Positions 11,700 through 28,092 are shown, counted from the first letter of the stretch. The stretch is 64,000 bases of DNA from Erigeron canadensis (GCF_010389155.1 NC_057768.1:41643633-41707632); one strand, 5' to 3'. The notes: a model not told the origin generated them from the sequence alone. A program made the numbers and translations.

Positions 11700-13860
11700 G
11701 TGTGTGAATGTGAATGGTGCGTGTGTTTTGTATGGGTAAAAATTGGTGCTTGAAATGATGTTACAGGAGATAGATACAGATAGCAGTGAGATTTATGTAT
11801 CTGGACCGGGTTTTAGACACGTTGTTTATAAATTGTGTTCTTTTGGAGGGGATGGAAAATTAAAGAATGTTTTCATTCATTTTTACTTTTCCTACTTTTA
11901 ACGTATTGAGCGGTGGTAGATGTGTTTTTGAAGTTCTTGTCATCGTAGGTCTCCCGTTTAAAACATGGGAAAGTCATTTAAAGGAATTTTAAAAAAGTCT
12001 TACAATGGAGCATGCTAGAGGAGCTGAGTTTTCAGACGGCTTCTACAAGGTATTGAGGGTAAAGACTCTCTAAAACGGAGCCGGTATAAATCCCTTATTA
12101 TGAGCAATTAATAAACACTTTTAAAAAAGTATGAGTTTTTGAAAGAAAAAAAATATATGAATTAGGTATATGACAAACCTAAAAATCAAATATAAAGTTA
12201 TTTACGGTCAAAGTTAGTCAATATAACAACTAAAATGGGACGAAGGGGGTAATTTTATGCGTTTGTATAATATGTTTTAAATGCTTCGCAGTATTATATG
12301 TAAATGGGAATTAGTTAGGGGAATTTTTTTGAGAAAATAAAACTGAAACGTTCATAGTAATACAAGTAAATTTATTTGCAATTGCAATCCAAGAAAGGTG
12401 GAGTGGTGGACCAATAAGCTAGTGGAAAGTTTTGAATAACAACAAAATACAATTGGCAAGACATGAGACACCATTCGCCTATTCAAGTGGACGATTATAA
12501 ATCATTTGAAAGTAACATTTTTGTTTCTTTTTCAGTGAAGAAGAAAATTTATGACTCCTCTTGAGATGATGGAATGAGTCCGAATGAGCTTGACTTACGA
12601 TGACTAAAAAACATACCATTAGCCTCCGGGCTTCACTTTTTGACCACGTCTGAGGGAGAGAATAAGTATGGGTTTCTTATATGAGATAATTTAGTAACGA
12701 TATATAGTTGGTTAGAATGTCATAAATGAGAACATGAGATTGATTGTTTATAGTATTACTTTTGGATAATAGAGTGTCTCTTTTTGAGGTGCTTCATAAC
12801 TTCATTACCCATGTATTAGGCTTCTTCGTACTCATTGGACAATAACGAGTTTCTTCTCTATTGTTGTGGTCCATGTATCGAGGTGGCTCATCCATTATTG
12901 CCGGTCTATCTGACATGTTGGTATCTCTGACTTGTTAATCTATTTGATATGTTGGTTCAATAGGCTTTTTGATCCATCTGATATGTTGGTCCATCCATCT
13001 TAGTGATTCATCTGATATATTAGTCTATCCATATTGCTAGTTCGTTTGGCATGTTGGTCCCAACTAGCTAATCCATGTGGTTTGTTGGTATATACACTTT
13101 CATTTAGATTAGTTGGTAGTCAAACACACTTATTTGTTTTGATGATTTATAATACTTACGGTGCACGGAGTTTTCAGGGGAGAAACCCAGTAACCAAGTT
13201 GCTTATGAACACATGGCCCCACCTTATAGGCACTGGGTGGGTGGAGAGGAAACTAAAGAGTATAATTATCAGTTGGCGTATCATTTTTTATTTTTATTTT
13301 TAAATTATTGTCTTTTATTTTGTCCTTTTGTCTTTTCCCAAGTTCAAAAAAGATGGGGAAAATGGTGAGACATTGCAAGTAGAAAAAAACGGGTAATAAA
13401 AAAGGTGAGGAGTGGTAAGGCACTTCGTGGCCCGCGCCCCCTTAGGATGGACGGAATACGGTGAGAATAAGAGTGATGAGGGAGAGATGCGATTGGTAAG
13501 CCACTTTGTCCACCCTTCCAAGCTTAATATTTCTTTAACTTATTCAATTAAACTTTTTTCACATCAATTAAGTAATCTTAGCATCTTAAAACATCATTTT
13601 ATGTTCGCTCTTTTTTGGGTTCAAAGTTATGCAAAAAGTAATACCTGGTATGTTATTTACATACGAATATGTCAACCGAAGAGGATAAATCAAGGAGTAT
13701 GAAGGTTAAAAGGACTTTCTGTACGAGTTTGCTAAATTTATACGGTAGTATTTGATTGTGCAACATTCAATGCACAACTTTCCGATAGAAATTTTTGCTT
13801 TACCATCTGCGGTACTATCTTATAACTTAGATAAAATAACAATGTATATTTTATTGTTTA
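11700..13860. other. Intergenic spacer between the MATE and XK-1-like genes
   Basis: The right-hand end next to 11681 should hold the promoter and leader of the MATE gene; no clear TATA box was picked. Around 12890-13090 there is a degenerate repeat built on ATCTGATATGTTGGTCC and variants. Short open frames near 13034-13700 have no recognisable domain and biased composition, and are not called as genes. Confidence 0.45.
12895..13085. repeat. Degenerate short tandem repeat (ATMTGATATGTTGGT)
   Basis: At least five diverged copies of a phrase like TCTGATATGTTGGTCCATC occur, with irregular spacing of about 25-45 bp. Its function is unknown; it is probably an old minisatellite. Confidence 0.5.
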
Positions 13861-13872
13861 ATACTTTTATCA

Positions 13873-18427
<4,555 letters not shown>

Positions 18428-18589
18428 TTGTTATGGATAATGCGTACTTTGTTGTCTTGTTGAAGGATTGAAGGTTGGAGGGGATGCGTGATTCCACGAT
18501 CCCAACATGGTATAAATCTCAATTCAAAATTTATTACTTATTGCCTATGTGGCATACTTAAAAATGCAAGAAAGCCCAAAAATCATTAC

Positions 18590-18695
18590 AATATTGTTTT
18601 TTGGAAGGTCTACGGGTTAGTTACTTTTATAAGAAGTTCAAATTTTTGAAAACGGATTAGTTATACTTTCAAGAAGTTCAAATTTTCGAAAATTT
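18590..18695. repeat. Two tandem copies of a ~40-bp unit
   Basis: GTTAGTTACTTTTATAAGAA followed by GTTCAAATTTTTGAAAACG is repeated with a few changes about 40 bp later. It sits upstream of the RPA-like pseudogene and could be part of its former promoter. Confidence 0.5.
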
Positions 18696-18748
18696 GAATA
18701 TGTAACCGTTCGTGTATTGCTTGTGACGGTTACTTCCTTGCATGTCTA

Positions 18749-18760
18749 TGTCTATATAAG
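18749..18760 (+). promoter_or_regulatory. Candidate TATA box of the RPA-like relic
   Basis: TCTATATAAGGC lies about 70 bp upstream of the ATG at 18822, a suitable distance for a plant TATA box with a short leader. Inferred from position only. Confidence 0.4.
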
Positions 18761-18821
18761 GCCACTTCCATTCAGTTTTAAGACATTTCAAAACGTAAAC
18801 ACATAACAAATCAATTTTAGC

Positions 18822-19527
18822 ATGGCTTCACTAAACCATGTTTCAATTAGAAATTTGCGTCCAAATAATAAGCCATGTACGATAACGGTTAGAATTTGCG
18901 TCTATGGAAGCAACCTCTATATGGAGATGTTAATAACATAGGTAGTATTGAGATAATCCTAATGGACGAACATGTAATTATTCATTGTTTGTGAATTTTT
19001 CTTTTTTGATTAGATTACTTTTTAACATAACTTTCTTTCGAATTTATAACTAGCTTTTTAACATTCTAATGTATAAACATTTTCATTTTGACAGTTTGAT
19101 AAAGTGGTTGTTGTTGCAACAATCGGTTTTATTCCAACCGACCAGTTATGGTATTCAATGGAATGTGTGAACTGTTCTCAAGAAGTTAAGTTGACCGATC
19201 TCTACATGGATGCAGTCGACATTATTGATGCTTTAAGGGACAACAAAATGTGGATTTGTTGTTCATGTAACAAGGAAGGAGTTCTCATCAATCCTAGGTA
19301 TATATTTATATTTCATATTAAAACTCTATAATCATTAAGTTGTGTGGTAAAATTGTATCTCTGTTTTTTTTTTGTAGGTTTAATGTGCAAGTTAGGATTA
19401 TAGATGCCACTGGTGCTATTGGAGTTAAAATGAATGATCAACAAACTTCAAATCTTATACAAAGAACAGCCTATCAAATTTGTGATGAAAATTATGAGGT
19501 ATATTTGGTTTATTTTAATGCTAAATA
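18822..19527 (+). pseudogene. RPA1-like (replication protein A large subunit) pseudogene, Helitron-associated
   Basis: The first segment, from ATG 18822, encodes MASLNHVSIRNLRPNNK and TITVRIC. A missing base then breaks the frame, and reading resumes in another frame with NIGSIEIILMDEH, the pattern of the first OB fold. After a gap, 19104-19290 encodes a zinc-ribbon segment with CVNC and CCSC pairs (ECVNCSQEVKLTDLY ... WICCSCNKEG). Then 19378-19500 encodes FNVQVRIIDATGAIGVKMND, as in the RPA1 C-terminal domain. The central OB folds are missing. Plant Helitrons often carry RPA-like genes, and a Helitron-like 3' end lies downstream at 19984. It is not expected to be functional. Confidence 0.75.
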
Positions 19528-19947
19528 AGACTTTTCTATGCATTTTAAGTCATTAATTTTTTTTAAAATGGTCATTAGTTGTAATAGGAGTACATTTGAT
19601 TCGCTACATGCATGCTTGAACTGGTGTTAAATAAATTATTTAAGGTTATAGCGCATCCACGTGGGTCTATATATCAAAGTGGGGGGAAATTCATAATACC
19701 TATCACATCCAGGTAACCAACATAATCCTTCTTATATGCGCCTACTATGGGCAATCCATTTTATAATTTCTCTCCGGCGTGCAATGTACGCGTTTTAAGC
19801 CCTCGTGTATCATTAATAAATCCCAAGGTATATCTGGCATTCTTCTTCTTTAAATTAATCAACTCATAAGAATATTTTTATTATGTCCAACTCAGTTATA
19901 TTTATTCATTAATACAATCTTAAAATAAAGTTTAAGAAAAATTATTT

Positions 19948-19984
19948 AGGGTTGTCCGTGCATCACACGGGGTCTAAGCACTAG
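19948..19984 (+). mobile_element. Helitron 3' terminus (hairpin + CTAG)
   Basis: A hairpin CCGTG/CACGG (19956-19960 with 19966-19970) is followed 10 bases later by CTAG at 19981-19984 and then T, which is the canonical Helitron 3' end. The body lies to the left and probably includes the RPA-like relic. The 5' TC end could not be placed. Confidence 0.7.
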
Positions 19985-19990
19985 TATTAG

Positions 19991-22252
19991 TGTAACACCC
20001 CGCTAAAGCGGAATATACGGGATGCACAGACAAGTACAAATGCACTCAGTACAAGTTCAACACAGCCATTAAGATTAATCAAAGATCAAGAGAACAAAGT
20101 CATTACAAATCATAATTAAGTCTAGATCAGAAGTACAAATGTTATTACAGAATTTAACTGAATCAGAATAGTCAAATTCATGGGACAGAACAATTGTCTC
20201 ATAGGATAGTACTTGAACTGGAATAGCAATAAGGCCTTCGTAGCTCCAGGACTTGTATGCACGAACCGTCACCAAAAGGATGAGCTTAGAACGGAAGACT
20301 CTTATGCTAAAGACCTAGTACCTAGCCTGAAAAGCATGTAAGTTCAAAGGTCAACTACAAAAGTAGTTGGTGAGATTCACATAAAGTACTTTATAAATAT
20401 ACATAAGTCTGATATGTATAAAAGTCTAGTCAAAAGTCTGTATGCCTGTCAAAAGTACCTTGCTGTAATAACAGTAGATTAGAGTCCGTAATGTACTTAA
20501 TATGTATGTCTATTATTACTGCTAATCCGCTTGGCCATAACGAGCTATGAAAATTCAGGGAACTCATGTAATCAGAAAGTATATAAGTACGAACTAGGTC
20601 AGAACCGGTGACCAGAGCATGTGATCAGAACAGGTGATCAATAAGTCTAGGTAATATGCATTCTCCTGTCCTGAGGAGAATGAGGATGGGCCTACCCTAA
20701 CAGCGCTGTCCATAATACCTACGGTCCAAACCCAGAACAGGTGGGAGATGAATTGATAGCAGTAAGTCTTAGGTCTCATACATAGACAATAAGTACATAC
20801 AAGAATGTATTCAAGATCCTGCCCATTCAAGATCTAGAACACACATTTAGAAAATAAGTATCATAACATAGATAGTCTGTCAGTACATAGTCTGTCTGAA
20901 AATAGTCTGTACATAAATAGTCTGTCTGTCTCAAGATAGTACATAGTACAGTCAAGAAAATATATATATAAGTCTGTATATATATATAAGTACAAAATAG
21001 TTTTCATGTTTTTCAGTCCCCGATAAAGAACTTTAAAAATGTACGAAGGGGGAATAAGTGAACTCACAGTGATATGGTACAATATAGAGAACTAGTACAG
21101 TGAACGAGTATAAAGATAGATAAGTATATCTATCGAGATCCAATTACGCCTTGCCGGACTCCTACGCACGTAATAACCATATAGAAGTACATATATTAGT
21201 CTAAGTGATTATTCAAATCACAAATGACCTTGATGAACGGATGATTTGGTCCTTTGAACGTTTTGACTCAACATAGTTTTAACTGAACTTTACGTACATG
21301 AACTGAACGAAAGTGAGCCTTAAGTTCGTTTGACTGAACTGAACGAATTTAGACCTTAAATTCGTTTGACTGAACTGAACGAATGTAGACCTTAAGTTCG
21401 TTTGACCGAACTGAACAAATGTAGACCTTAAGTTCGTTTGACTGAACTGAACGAATGTAGACCTTAAGTTCGTTTGACTGAACTGAACGAAGTTTTTTGT
21501 TAAATTCGTAAAGCTAATTTCGTTTTGAACAAGATAATTTCGTTTGATGTTGCAGGCATACGGACATAAGACTGAACTTAACAAAATCACGAGTTTTGAA
21601 GATTAAGGCATGTTACGACCCAAATTTGATCACAAAACAGTTACTAGACACATTTAAACATAAACCCATTAATCTTTAACACGTTTTTGACATCAATCAT
21701 CGACCAAATCATCAAGAACACAAGTCTAAAAGGTTTATTTTTAGTTTCATCAAAACATAAGATTTGTTGTTGTTACCTCAAAACCGATTGCAGAAACACG
21801 TTTTGATGATTACGAGGAAGCTAATGATATCAATGATTTCACCCAAACCAACCAAAATCTGGAGATGAATTTAGTGTGTGTTTTAAGGTGTGGGAGTGAG
21901 TGAAGAGAGGTAGGAGGTGATGAATAGTAAACTTTTAGGGTTTTACACTTTCTTTTTATACCTTACCATAAAAATGAAATTTCACAACTACAAGGACCAT
22001 TTTGCAATTAATTTGAGCTGAGCTCTTTTTATGAACTTTTAACATTTACGAACCGAACATATTATATTATTGAGCGTAATCATGAACTCGTCGTACAATA
22101 TTAATATTTAGATCAATTTGAAGTTCATATAAGCTCATAATGAACATCTAAAGTACGTCTAGAACTCGTATAAATTAAACTGTCTGGCCGATCCAGTGGC
22201 ATATGTACGTTTCTAAGAACTTAAATAGAACATTTGTGGGACGGTTGTTACA
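19991..22252. mobile_element. Solo LTR of a Ty3-like retrotransposon, 5-bp TSD
   Basis: The 2262-bp element begins TGTAACACCCCGCTAAAGCG and ends GGACGGTTGTTACA, so it has TG...CA termini with short inverted TGTAAC/GTTACA ends. It is flanked by ATTAG at 19986-19990 and 22253-22257. Neither gag-pol frames nor a second LTR are present, which indicates a solo LTR left by recombination between LTRs. Terminal motifs of this kind are common in Ty3/gypsy chromovirus LTRs; that family placement is inferred. It landed one base to the right of the Helitron end at 19984. Confidence 0.87.
21290..21492. repeat. 36-bp tandem repeat inside the solo LTR
   Basis: TTCGTTTGACTGAACTGAAC recurs at 21325, 21361, 21397, 21433 and 21469, an exact 36-bp period, joined by GAATGTAGACCTTAAG. 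As the period is a multiple of three, all frames stay periodic and one long antisense frame results. That frame is not a gene. Confidence 0.92.
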
Positions 22253-22257
22253 ATTAG

Positions 22258-22760
22258 AATAAACAATCTAAACAACCTTTATAAAGCATTTACCCTCCCA
22301 TTTTCTTAAAAAAAACTTAGTTTACGACTTTACCCAAATTACTCTCTTTTTATCCATTAGTTTCAATATCAATATATCATCACCTAATATAGTTATAATA
22401 TCCTTAAATCTCGATCATTCATTTTTGTTCTTTCTCCTCAAAGTTCAACAACTCATTTTTTTCCTCTCCTCCATACATCATTTTATTCATCTAAATTATT
22501 CAAAATCTTTTATCTCAAAAACCATACATTGATAAAATATAAAAGTTATATGGGTGTTTTTGAAATTTCATGTTCTTTCATTAGATATGTCATTTTGAAA
22601 TCCGAGGACAAAACCCGTACGACTAAGGGCAGAGCACGTTCATGTAGATCACCCCCATCACCTATCACCCCTTATAATCGATCACCTCTTATGACCTATC
22701 ACACTCTGTGACCTATCACTCCCACCATCTTACCGCCGCACCGCGCGAGCATTTGGCTAG
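22258..22760 (+). mobile_element. Helitron-like element, 3' end CTAG
   Basis: The right end reads GCACCGCGCGAGCATTTGGCTAG followed by T, with a GC-rich stretch before CTAG as in Helitrons. The region before it (22440-22740, including repeats of CCTATCAC and a pyrimidine-rich block) resembles 51737-52150 in reverse orientation, so both belong to one family. The 5' end is not defined. Confidence 0.6.
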
Positions 22761-23036
22761 TATTATTAAGCTAATTCACTTTTGATTTTCAACATTGAAC
22801 TTAAAATTTCAATATTGATTTTAAGTTTTAACAATGTACACATTCTAATGCATGATGTATCATACATCATAACCACATTACATCAATAACTTCCACTACT
22901 CACTGGCGCCACCACCACCACCGGCGCTACCGCCGCTCGCCGCTACCACCCATCACCGCCACCACCGCCTCCGGCATTACATCGCCGTCACCGCCGCCAC
23001 CTCTATCAGCGCCGCAACGCGCGGATATCATTCTCG
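22761..23036 (+). mobile_element. Second Helitron-like 3' end next to the first
   Basis: A GC-rich block of CCGCCACC-type repeats leads into a hairpin CCGC/GCGG near 23010-23023 and then CATTCTCG at 23029-23036. The last four bases differ by one from the CTRR consensus. It may be an older relative inserted in tandem. Confidence 0.45.
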
Positions 23037-23328
23037 TTTTATATAAGGTCTTTAGGCAACGGATATACGTATACATATTATTTCATTTAATGAAAACATA
23101 TATCTTAGATTTATAAATTTTATATAACTATATATAATATAATGTGTAGTTGTTATAGATTTATCAAGTTTGGTAATAGGTTTATTCAACTTTCGTGACA
23201 CATAATACAACTATATGTATATTATGTATAATTAAATATACACTCGTATCAAATATACAAGTTAACGACATATTTAAAATATGTATTTTTAAATGTTAAT
23301 TAATGTTTGTATTATGATTAGGCTGTAA

Positions 23329-24205
23329 ACAGTTCGGTTCGATTCGGTTAGCTAAAAATTTCGAACTGCTTTTCGGCTTTCGGTTCGGTTAGTTTTAAAT
23401 TTTTAACCGTTAATTTCGGTTACCGACAAATCGGTTACCGAAAAAGTCGGTTAACTTCGGTTTTAATTTCGATTAACCATTTATTAAAGTTATGCTAATA
23501 TAAACTTTAAGTTTTCAATTATAATAGTCATTCTATATTGTATTAATTAATTTCTCTATGTATAATAGTTATTTAACTACGTTAAAATTTTGTTTTATAA
23601 ATAAATATACATTACATATAATTTTGAATTACTTTTTTAACGCTATATTTATTTTGTTTTATAAATAAATATACGTTAAATATAATTTTGAATTACTTTT
23701 TTCTAACGTTATATTTATGTAATGTAAGTTTTCATTTAAGAATATCATGATTTACTACTTAAAATGTCTTCTATATGATATTACTAATACTTTTGATAAA
23801 TATTTTAAACAAAGTTAATAACTTTTTCTTAAAGAGAGTATATATATATATATAAGAAAATTAATTAGAATATCCAAAACTAATCATAGATTGTGAAAGA
23901 AAGTTAGAAAAACTGTTAATATATTAGGCAACAAATACAAAAATTAGCTAAATAGATTTGTAAATGATATATTCATGTAATACATATATGTGTAAATGTA
24001 CATATATGTGATTATATGTAGGTGTATATCAAAATTCGGTTCGGTTCGGTTAACTGCGTGTAATGAATATTGAAAACTGTAACCAAACCGTTACACATCG
24101 GGGTTTTTTTTTCGTTTTTTTCGGTTTTCGTTTTTTTTCGGTTTTTTTTTTGGTTTCGGATCACACGGTTCGGACCGTTTTTCTGGTTTATTTCATACAC
24201 CCCTA
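23329..24205. mobile_element. Non-autonomous hAT element, 8-bp TSD
   Basis: The 877-bp element has imperfect terminal repeats TAGGCTGTAAACAG (left) and TAGGGGTGTATGAA (right, reverse strand). It is flanked by ATTATGAT at 23321-23328 and 24206-24213. Subterminal CGGTTCGGTT repeats are abundant at both ends, as is typical of hAT elements. No transposase frame is visible. It sits directly 5' of the Mutator transposase relic. Confidence 0.82.
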
Positions 24206-24229
24206 ATTATGATTAGTAGGGAGACCACT

Positions 24230-27207
24230 TGTCTATTTGCCATGATATAACTTGTTGACGAAAATAGCATATGATTGTTGGGCGAGGTCATTTATTTAAT
24301 GAAATGATATGGAATTTTAGTCATCGAGATTTATTGGTCAAATGGGTTGTTCATTGATGATGCATATGTACCAATCCCTGTGGAAAGAGATAATTGAGAT
24401 GGTAGTGGGCAAGTTAATGAATTAGGTAGTAATGTGGAAAGTATAAATGATGAATTTTTCAATGAGGCATTTTGCAATGATAGTATACCAAACCAAACAG
24501 AATATGGGTAGGGTAGTGGTACTGGTATTAGTGTACAAGTTGTTGAGGTTGAAGAACATGGGCAGGGTAGTGAGACTGGTGTTGATGCAACTGAGGGTGA
24601 GCAGAATAGGGAAGACAGTGATTTTGTGGACAATGAACACATTATAAATGAGGTGGAAGTGGATATGACAGACTTCAGAGACAATGTAGATGCTAATGTA
24701 TAATGGGTTGCATGTGGGGATAAGCCAAATGAGAGCATGGTCAATGATGTGGAGGTTGAGAGGGTCAATTATGATAATATTGATAGTGAACCAGAGTCAG
24801 GGGATGATGCTAGAACAAAAGCTCTGAAGCAGTTGAGAAGGGAGCACAACACTAACCCAGAAAAGAAGTTTCATTTCTATCCTGGCCAAGCATTTAGAAC
24901 TAAGTTGGAGGTTAAGGAGCTGGTTACTATGCTATCAATTGAAAGTAGAAGACTGATAAAAATTGTCAAAAATGATGTATAGAGATTTACTGTAATATGT
25001 GAGGGATCTATTCCTGTTTTTCATGCAGATGTGGGGTGTAGTCAACAAAAAAAAAGACTTGGATAAAAATGTTGGGCCAACTAATACTACTGGGCCATCT
25101 CAAAAGGTTGGGCATCATGGTTTGAATAGTCCAACCCAGTCACCAAAAGGCATTAGGTTTACAAAGCAGGCTATTAAATATATTGTCAATGAAAAATGCA
25201 AGGAAAGAGAAAAACAAAAACAAAAGGAATCTCAAGAAAAAGGAATCTGAAAAAGATAAAGAAGAAAAGGTCAAATGCCCTTGGAGGTTGCATGTGTCTA
25301 GAAAAAAAAGAAGATAACACATGGGTGGTCAAAACATACAAAGATCACCATAAATGTCTACATGCTAGAGAATTAAATAGATGTACTTATGAGTTTTTGG
25401 CTAAAGAGATTCAACAACAACTACATCCAGATTCAAAAGTTCAACCAAGTCATTTTAGAGAACAAATTCAACAGAAGTATGAGATAGGATTCTCTAAGCA
25501 CAAGATATACAGGGCACATATCAAGGCAAAGGAGAGACTGATGGGTGATTACACAAGTCAATATGCCATTTTGAGAGACTATTTGTTAGAATTAAAAGCA
25601 ACCAATCCAGGAACAACTGTGAGGCTTGATTATGAGCCATAACCAAATCCAGACAGTAACACTAGAGTGTTTAGAAGAATATATGTATGCTTGGGTTCAT
25701 TGAACCAGGGTTTTAAAGTTGGTGGAAGAGATCTTATGGGATTGGATGGGACATTCATGAAGGGATTGACTAATGGTCAGTTACTGCTTGCTGTTGGAAT
25801 AGATCCAAACAATGGAGCCTTTCCACTTGCATATGGGATTGCGGAATCTGAGAATAAGGCTTCTTGGAGATGGTTTCTTGGGCATCTTGGAGGAGATCTT
25901 GATCTAAATCACATGTCTAATATCACTTTCATAAGTGATACACAAAATGTACAATAATTAACAATTTACTTTATTTACTATATTTACTAATGTATATGTT
26001 AGTAATTATACTCTATTTATACTATATTTATACTACTAACAAACTGTTTGGGTTTTAGGGGATCATTCCAGCCATTTCAGAACTATTTCCCTGTGTAGAG
26101 CACAGACGTTGCTTGAAACACACATATGAGAACATGAAGCTGACTTATAGGGGACAACTTTACAAAGACTTCCTCTGGAAGTGTGCCACTGCAACAACAG
26201 TTCCATAATTTACCAAGTGCATGGAAGACTTAAAGACAGTCAACAATTCTGCATATGAATGGTTGAAGACAATTCCACCAAGACACTGGGCTAGGTCACA
26301 CTTTTCTAGTAAGACTTGTATATTTTTTTGCCAATTTTGCATACTTTTTTTTGTGTTTTTGTCTTAAAAGTTGTCAAAATTAACAGGGAGATGTCATTGT
26401 GATGTACTTGTGAACAATATGTGTGAGACTGTGAATGGAAAACTTGTAGATGGTAGGAAGAAGCCTATAATCTTGTGTTTAGAATATGTAAGGGAGTATT
26501 TGATGAAGAGACATGCTAAGGTACAAAGGATGATTGACAGTGCTGTTGGGCCATTAACACCCATGTTTGAGTTGATAAAGAAGAAGGCTGAAAGATACAA
26601 GATCCTCTTTAATGGTGGTACAAAGTTTCAGGTTGTTGGTCCATGGCAAGATCAACATGTAGTAGATATGGTTGAAAGGACATGTTCATGCAGAAAATGG
26701 GAATTATCTGGCATGCCATGTAAACATGCTGTGGCTACATTCAATGACATGGCAAATAATGGTATGAAATGTGGCATTCCTGAGTCATATGTAGATCCTG
26801 TTTATTGGCTTGCTACTTGGAGAACTATGTACAGTTTTACAATTGGACCTACCAAGGGAAGGGCACATTGGCCAAAGTTTGAAAGTCCCATCACACTTCT
26901 TCCACCAAAACATAAGGTTTCAATAGGGAGGCCTAAGAAAAAGAGGAGAAGGGGTCAAGTTGAGATTCAGTTGGTGAAGGGAGGAAAGCTTACCAGGGCT
27001 GCTGCTTACACTAAATGTGGGAATTGCAAGCAAGATGGACACAACAATAGAACATGTACAAGGGGACCAAGTCAACAAGCTGTTGGTTCAAGTTCAACTA
27101 CTGCTGGTTCAAGTCATGGAAGAAAGAAGATTGCAGTGAAGAAGCCTGCAACTAAGAAGAAGCCTGTTGGTTCAAAAGCTGTTGGTTCAAGCAAGACTGC
27201 CAACTGA
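24230..27207 (+). pseudogene. Mutator (MuDR-like) transposase, broken
   Basis: Successive segments show a MURA-type protein in order: an N-terminal FSHRDLLVKWVV segment (from about 24311), an acidic region, the MuDR DNA-binding region (KFHFYPGQAFRTKLEVKEL), CPWRLHVS with HHKC, and the MULE catalytic core (GRDLMGLDGTFMKG to NITFISD at about 25725-25940). After an intron-like gap come GIIPAISELFPCVEHRRCLK, a SWIM zinc finger (CSCRKWELSGMPCKH near 26682-26730) and a zinc knuckle (CGNCKQDGHNNRTC near 27020-27060). Stops occur near 24354, 24701, 24980, 25249, 25640 and 26206, and frames shift between segments, so it is dead. The longest surviving piece is 26371-27207. Confidence 0.9.
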
Positions 27208-27778
27208 TTTACTAGTTTTATGCTTTTCTTTGAACTTATTTGGTGTGTATTAAAGACTTACGTATTTGATCTTGTATGCTGTTACCTATTTCCTATTTAG
27301 ACTAATGTATGTGTGTGTACTAAAACACTGAAATGCAACTTAAATGAATGTATGAGTGACACTAAATGTGGCACAATTTTGGTAATGTTTTCTGGATTTT
27401 TTTACTCATGATCCTGTTTATTGGTAATGTTTGACTATAAAAAGTCATAATTAATTAATTTTTGACTCTTATTGAATTTTGACTCTAATTGTCAATTGTG
27501 ACTCTTGTTGAATTTTGACTCTAATTCTCAATTATGACATGTTTTTTGGACATGTTTTTTGACTCTAATTGACAATTTTAATAAGTTGCAATTGGAATAA
27601 AACCACACATTTACAAACAAATATACACAAGTACCAAATTTCATATCTTACAAATTCAATATATACATCCATTTGATACAGGAAAACAAAACACATTAAA
27701 AAAGAAGCTAATTTCATCTAAAAGCTAGCTAATTTCATCTAAAATACATATAAGCAACAAATATAATCCAACTTATTA

Positions 27779-28092
27779 CTAAGAACTTATTGTATATTCT
27801 TGCTTGAATTTATTAGCTCTGGAAGCCTCCTCAAATCGGTTCATTGATCTTAACACCCCCGGGATAATTTCAACTGCTCTTCTACACATAGGTGGATCAT
27901 GCCAACTAATAAAGCCATGTCTTGAACCCTAATTTCGATTATTCAAAGAAAAAAATAATTAGGTCAAATTCATTTAATTGACTATAATAAATCTTTTACC
28001 TTTCTAGAACAACAATGAAATCGCCTTCCTGGGTTATTCTCAGTCCATGAGGTGCGAATCGTAGATGGATGGCCGCAGCTACAAAGAATCAT
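27779..28092 (-). CDS. GRF-type zinc-finger protein encoded antisense in the MULE
   Basis: Two exons, 28000-28092 and 27779-27928, join cleanly (AGAAAG|GTAAAA and AAATTAG|GGTTCA) to an 80-residue protein. It contains CSCGHPSTIRTSWTENNPGR, then RFHCC, and GFISWHDPPMC. The pattern C-G-x-P, R-T-S-W-T-x-x-N-P-G-R-R-F, C and F-x-W-x-D is the GRF zinc finger. Small GRF proteins of this form are found beside transposases in plant MULEs; their role is unknown. Unlike the neighbouring transposase, this frame has no lesion. It is convergent with the transposase, with stops 572 bp apart. Expression is not known. Confidence 0.8.

Noticed and set aside
13034..13702. Open frames of 89 and 96 codons between the MATE and XK-1 genes
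   Set aside because: They overlap a degenerate repeat or lack any recognisable domain, and have no splice or promoter support.
21279..21590. 103-codon minus-strand frame with periodic peptide
   Set aside because: It is produced by the 36-bp repeat inside the solo LTR, whose period keeps frames open.
24331..24768. 145-codon minus-strand frame
   Set aside because: It is an antisense shadow of the acidic linker of the Mutator transposase relic, with Ser/Thr/Leu low complexity.
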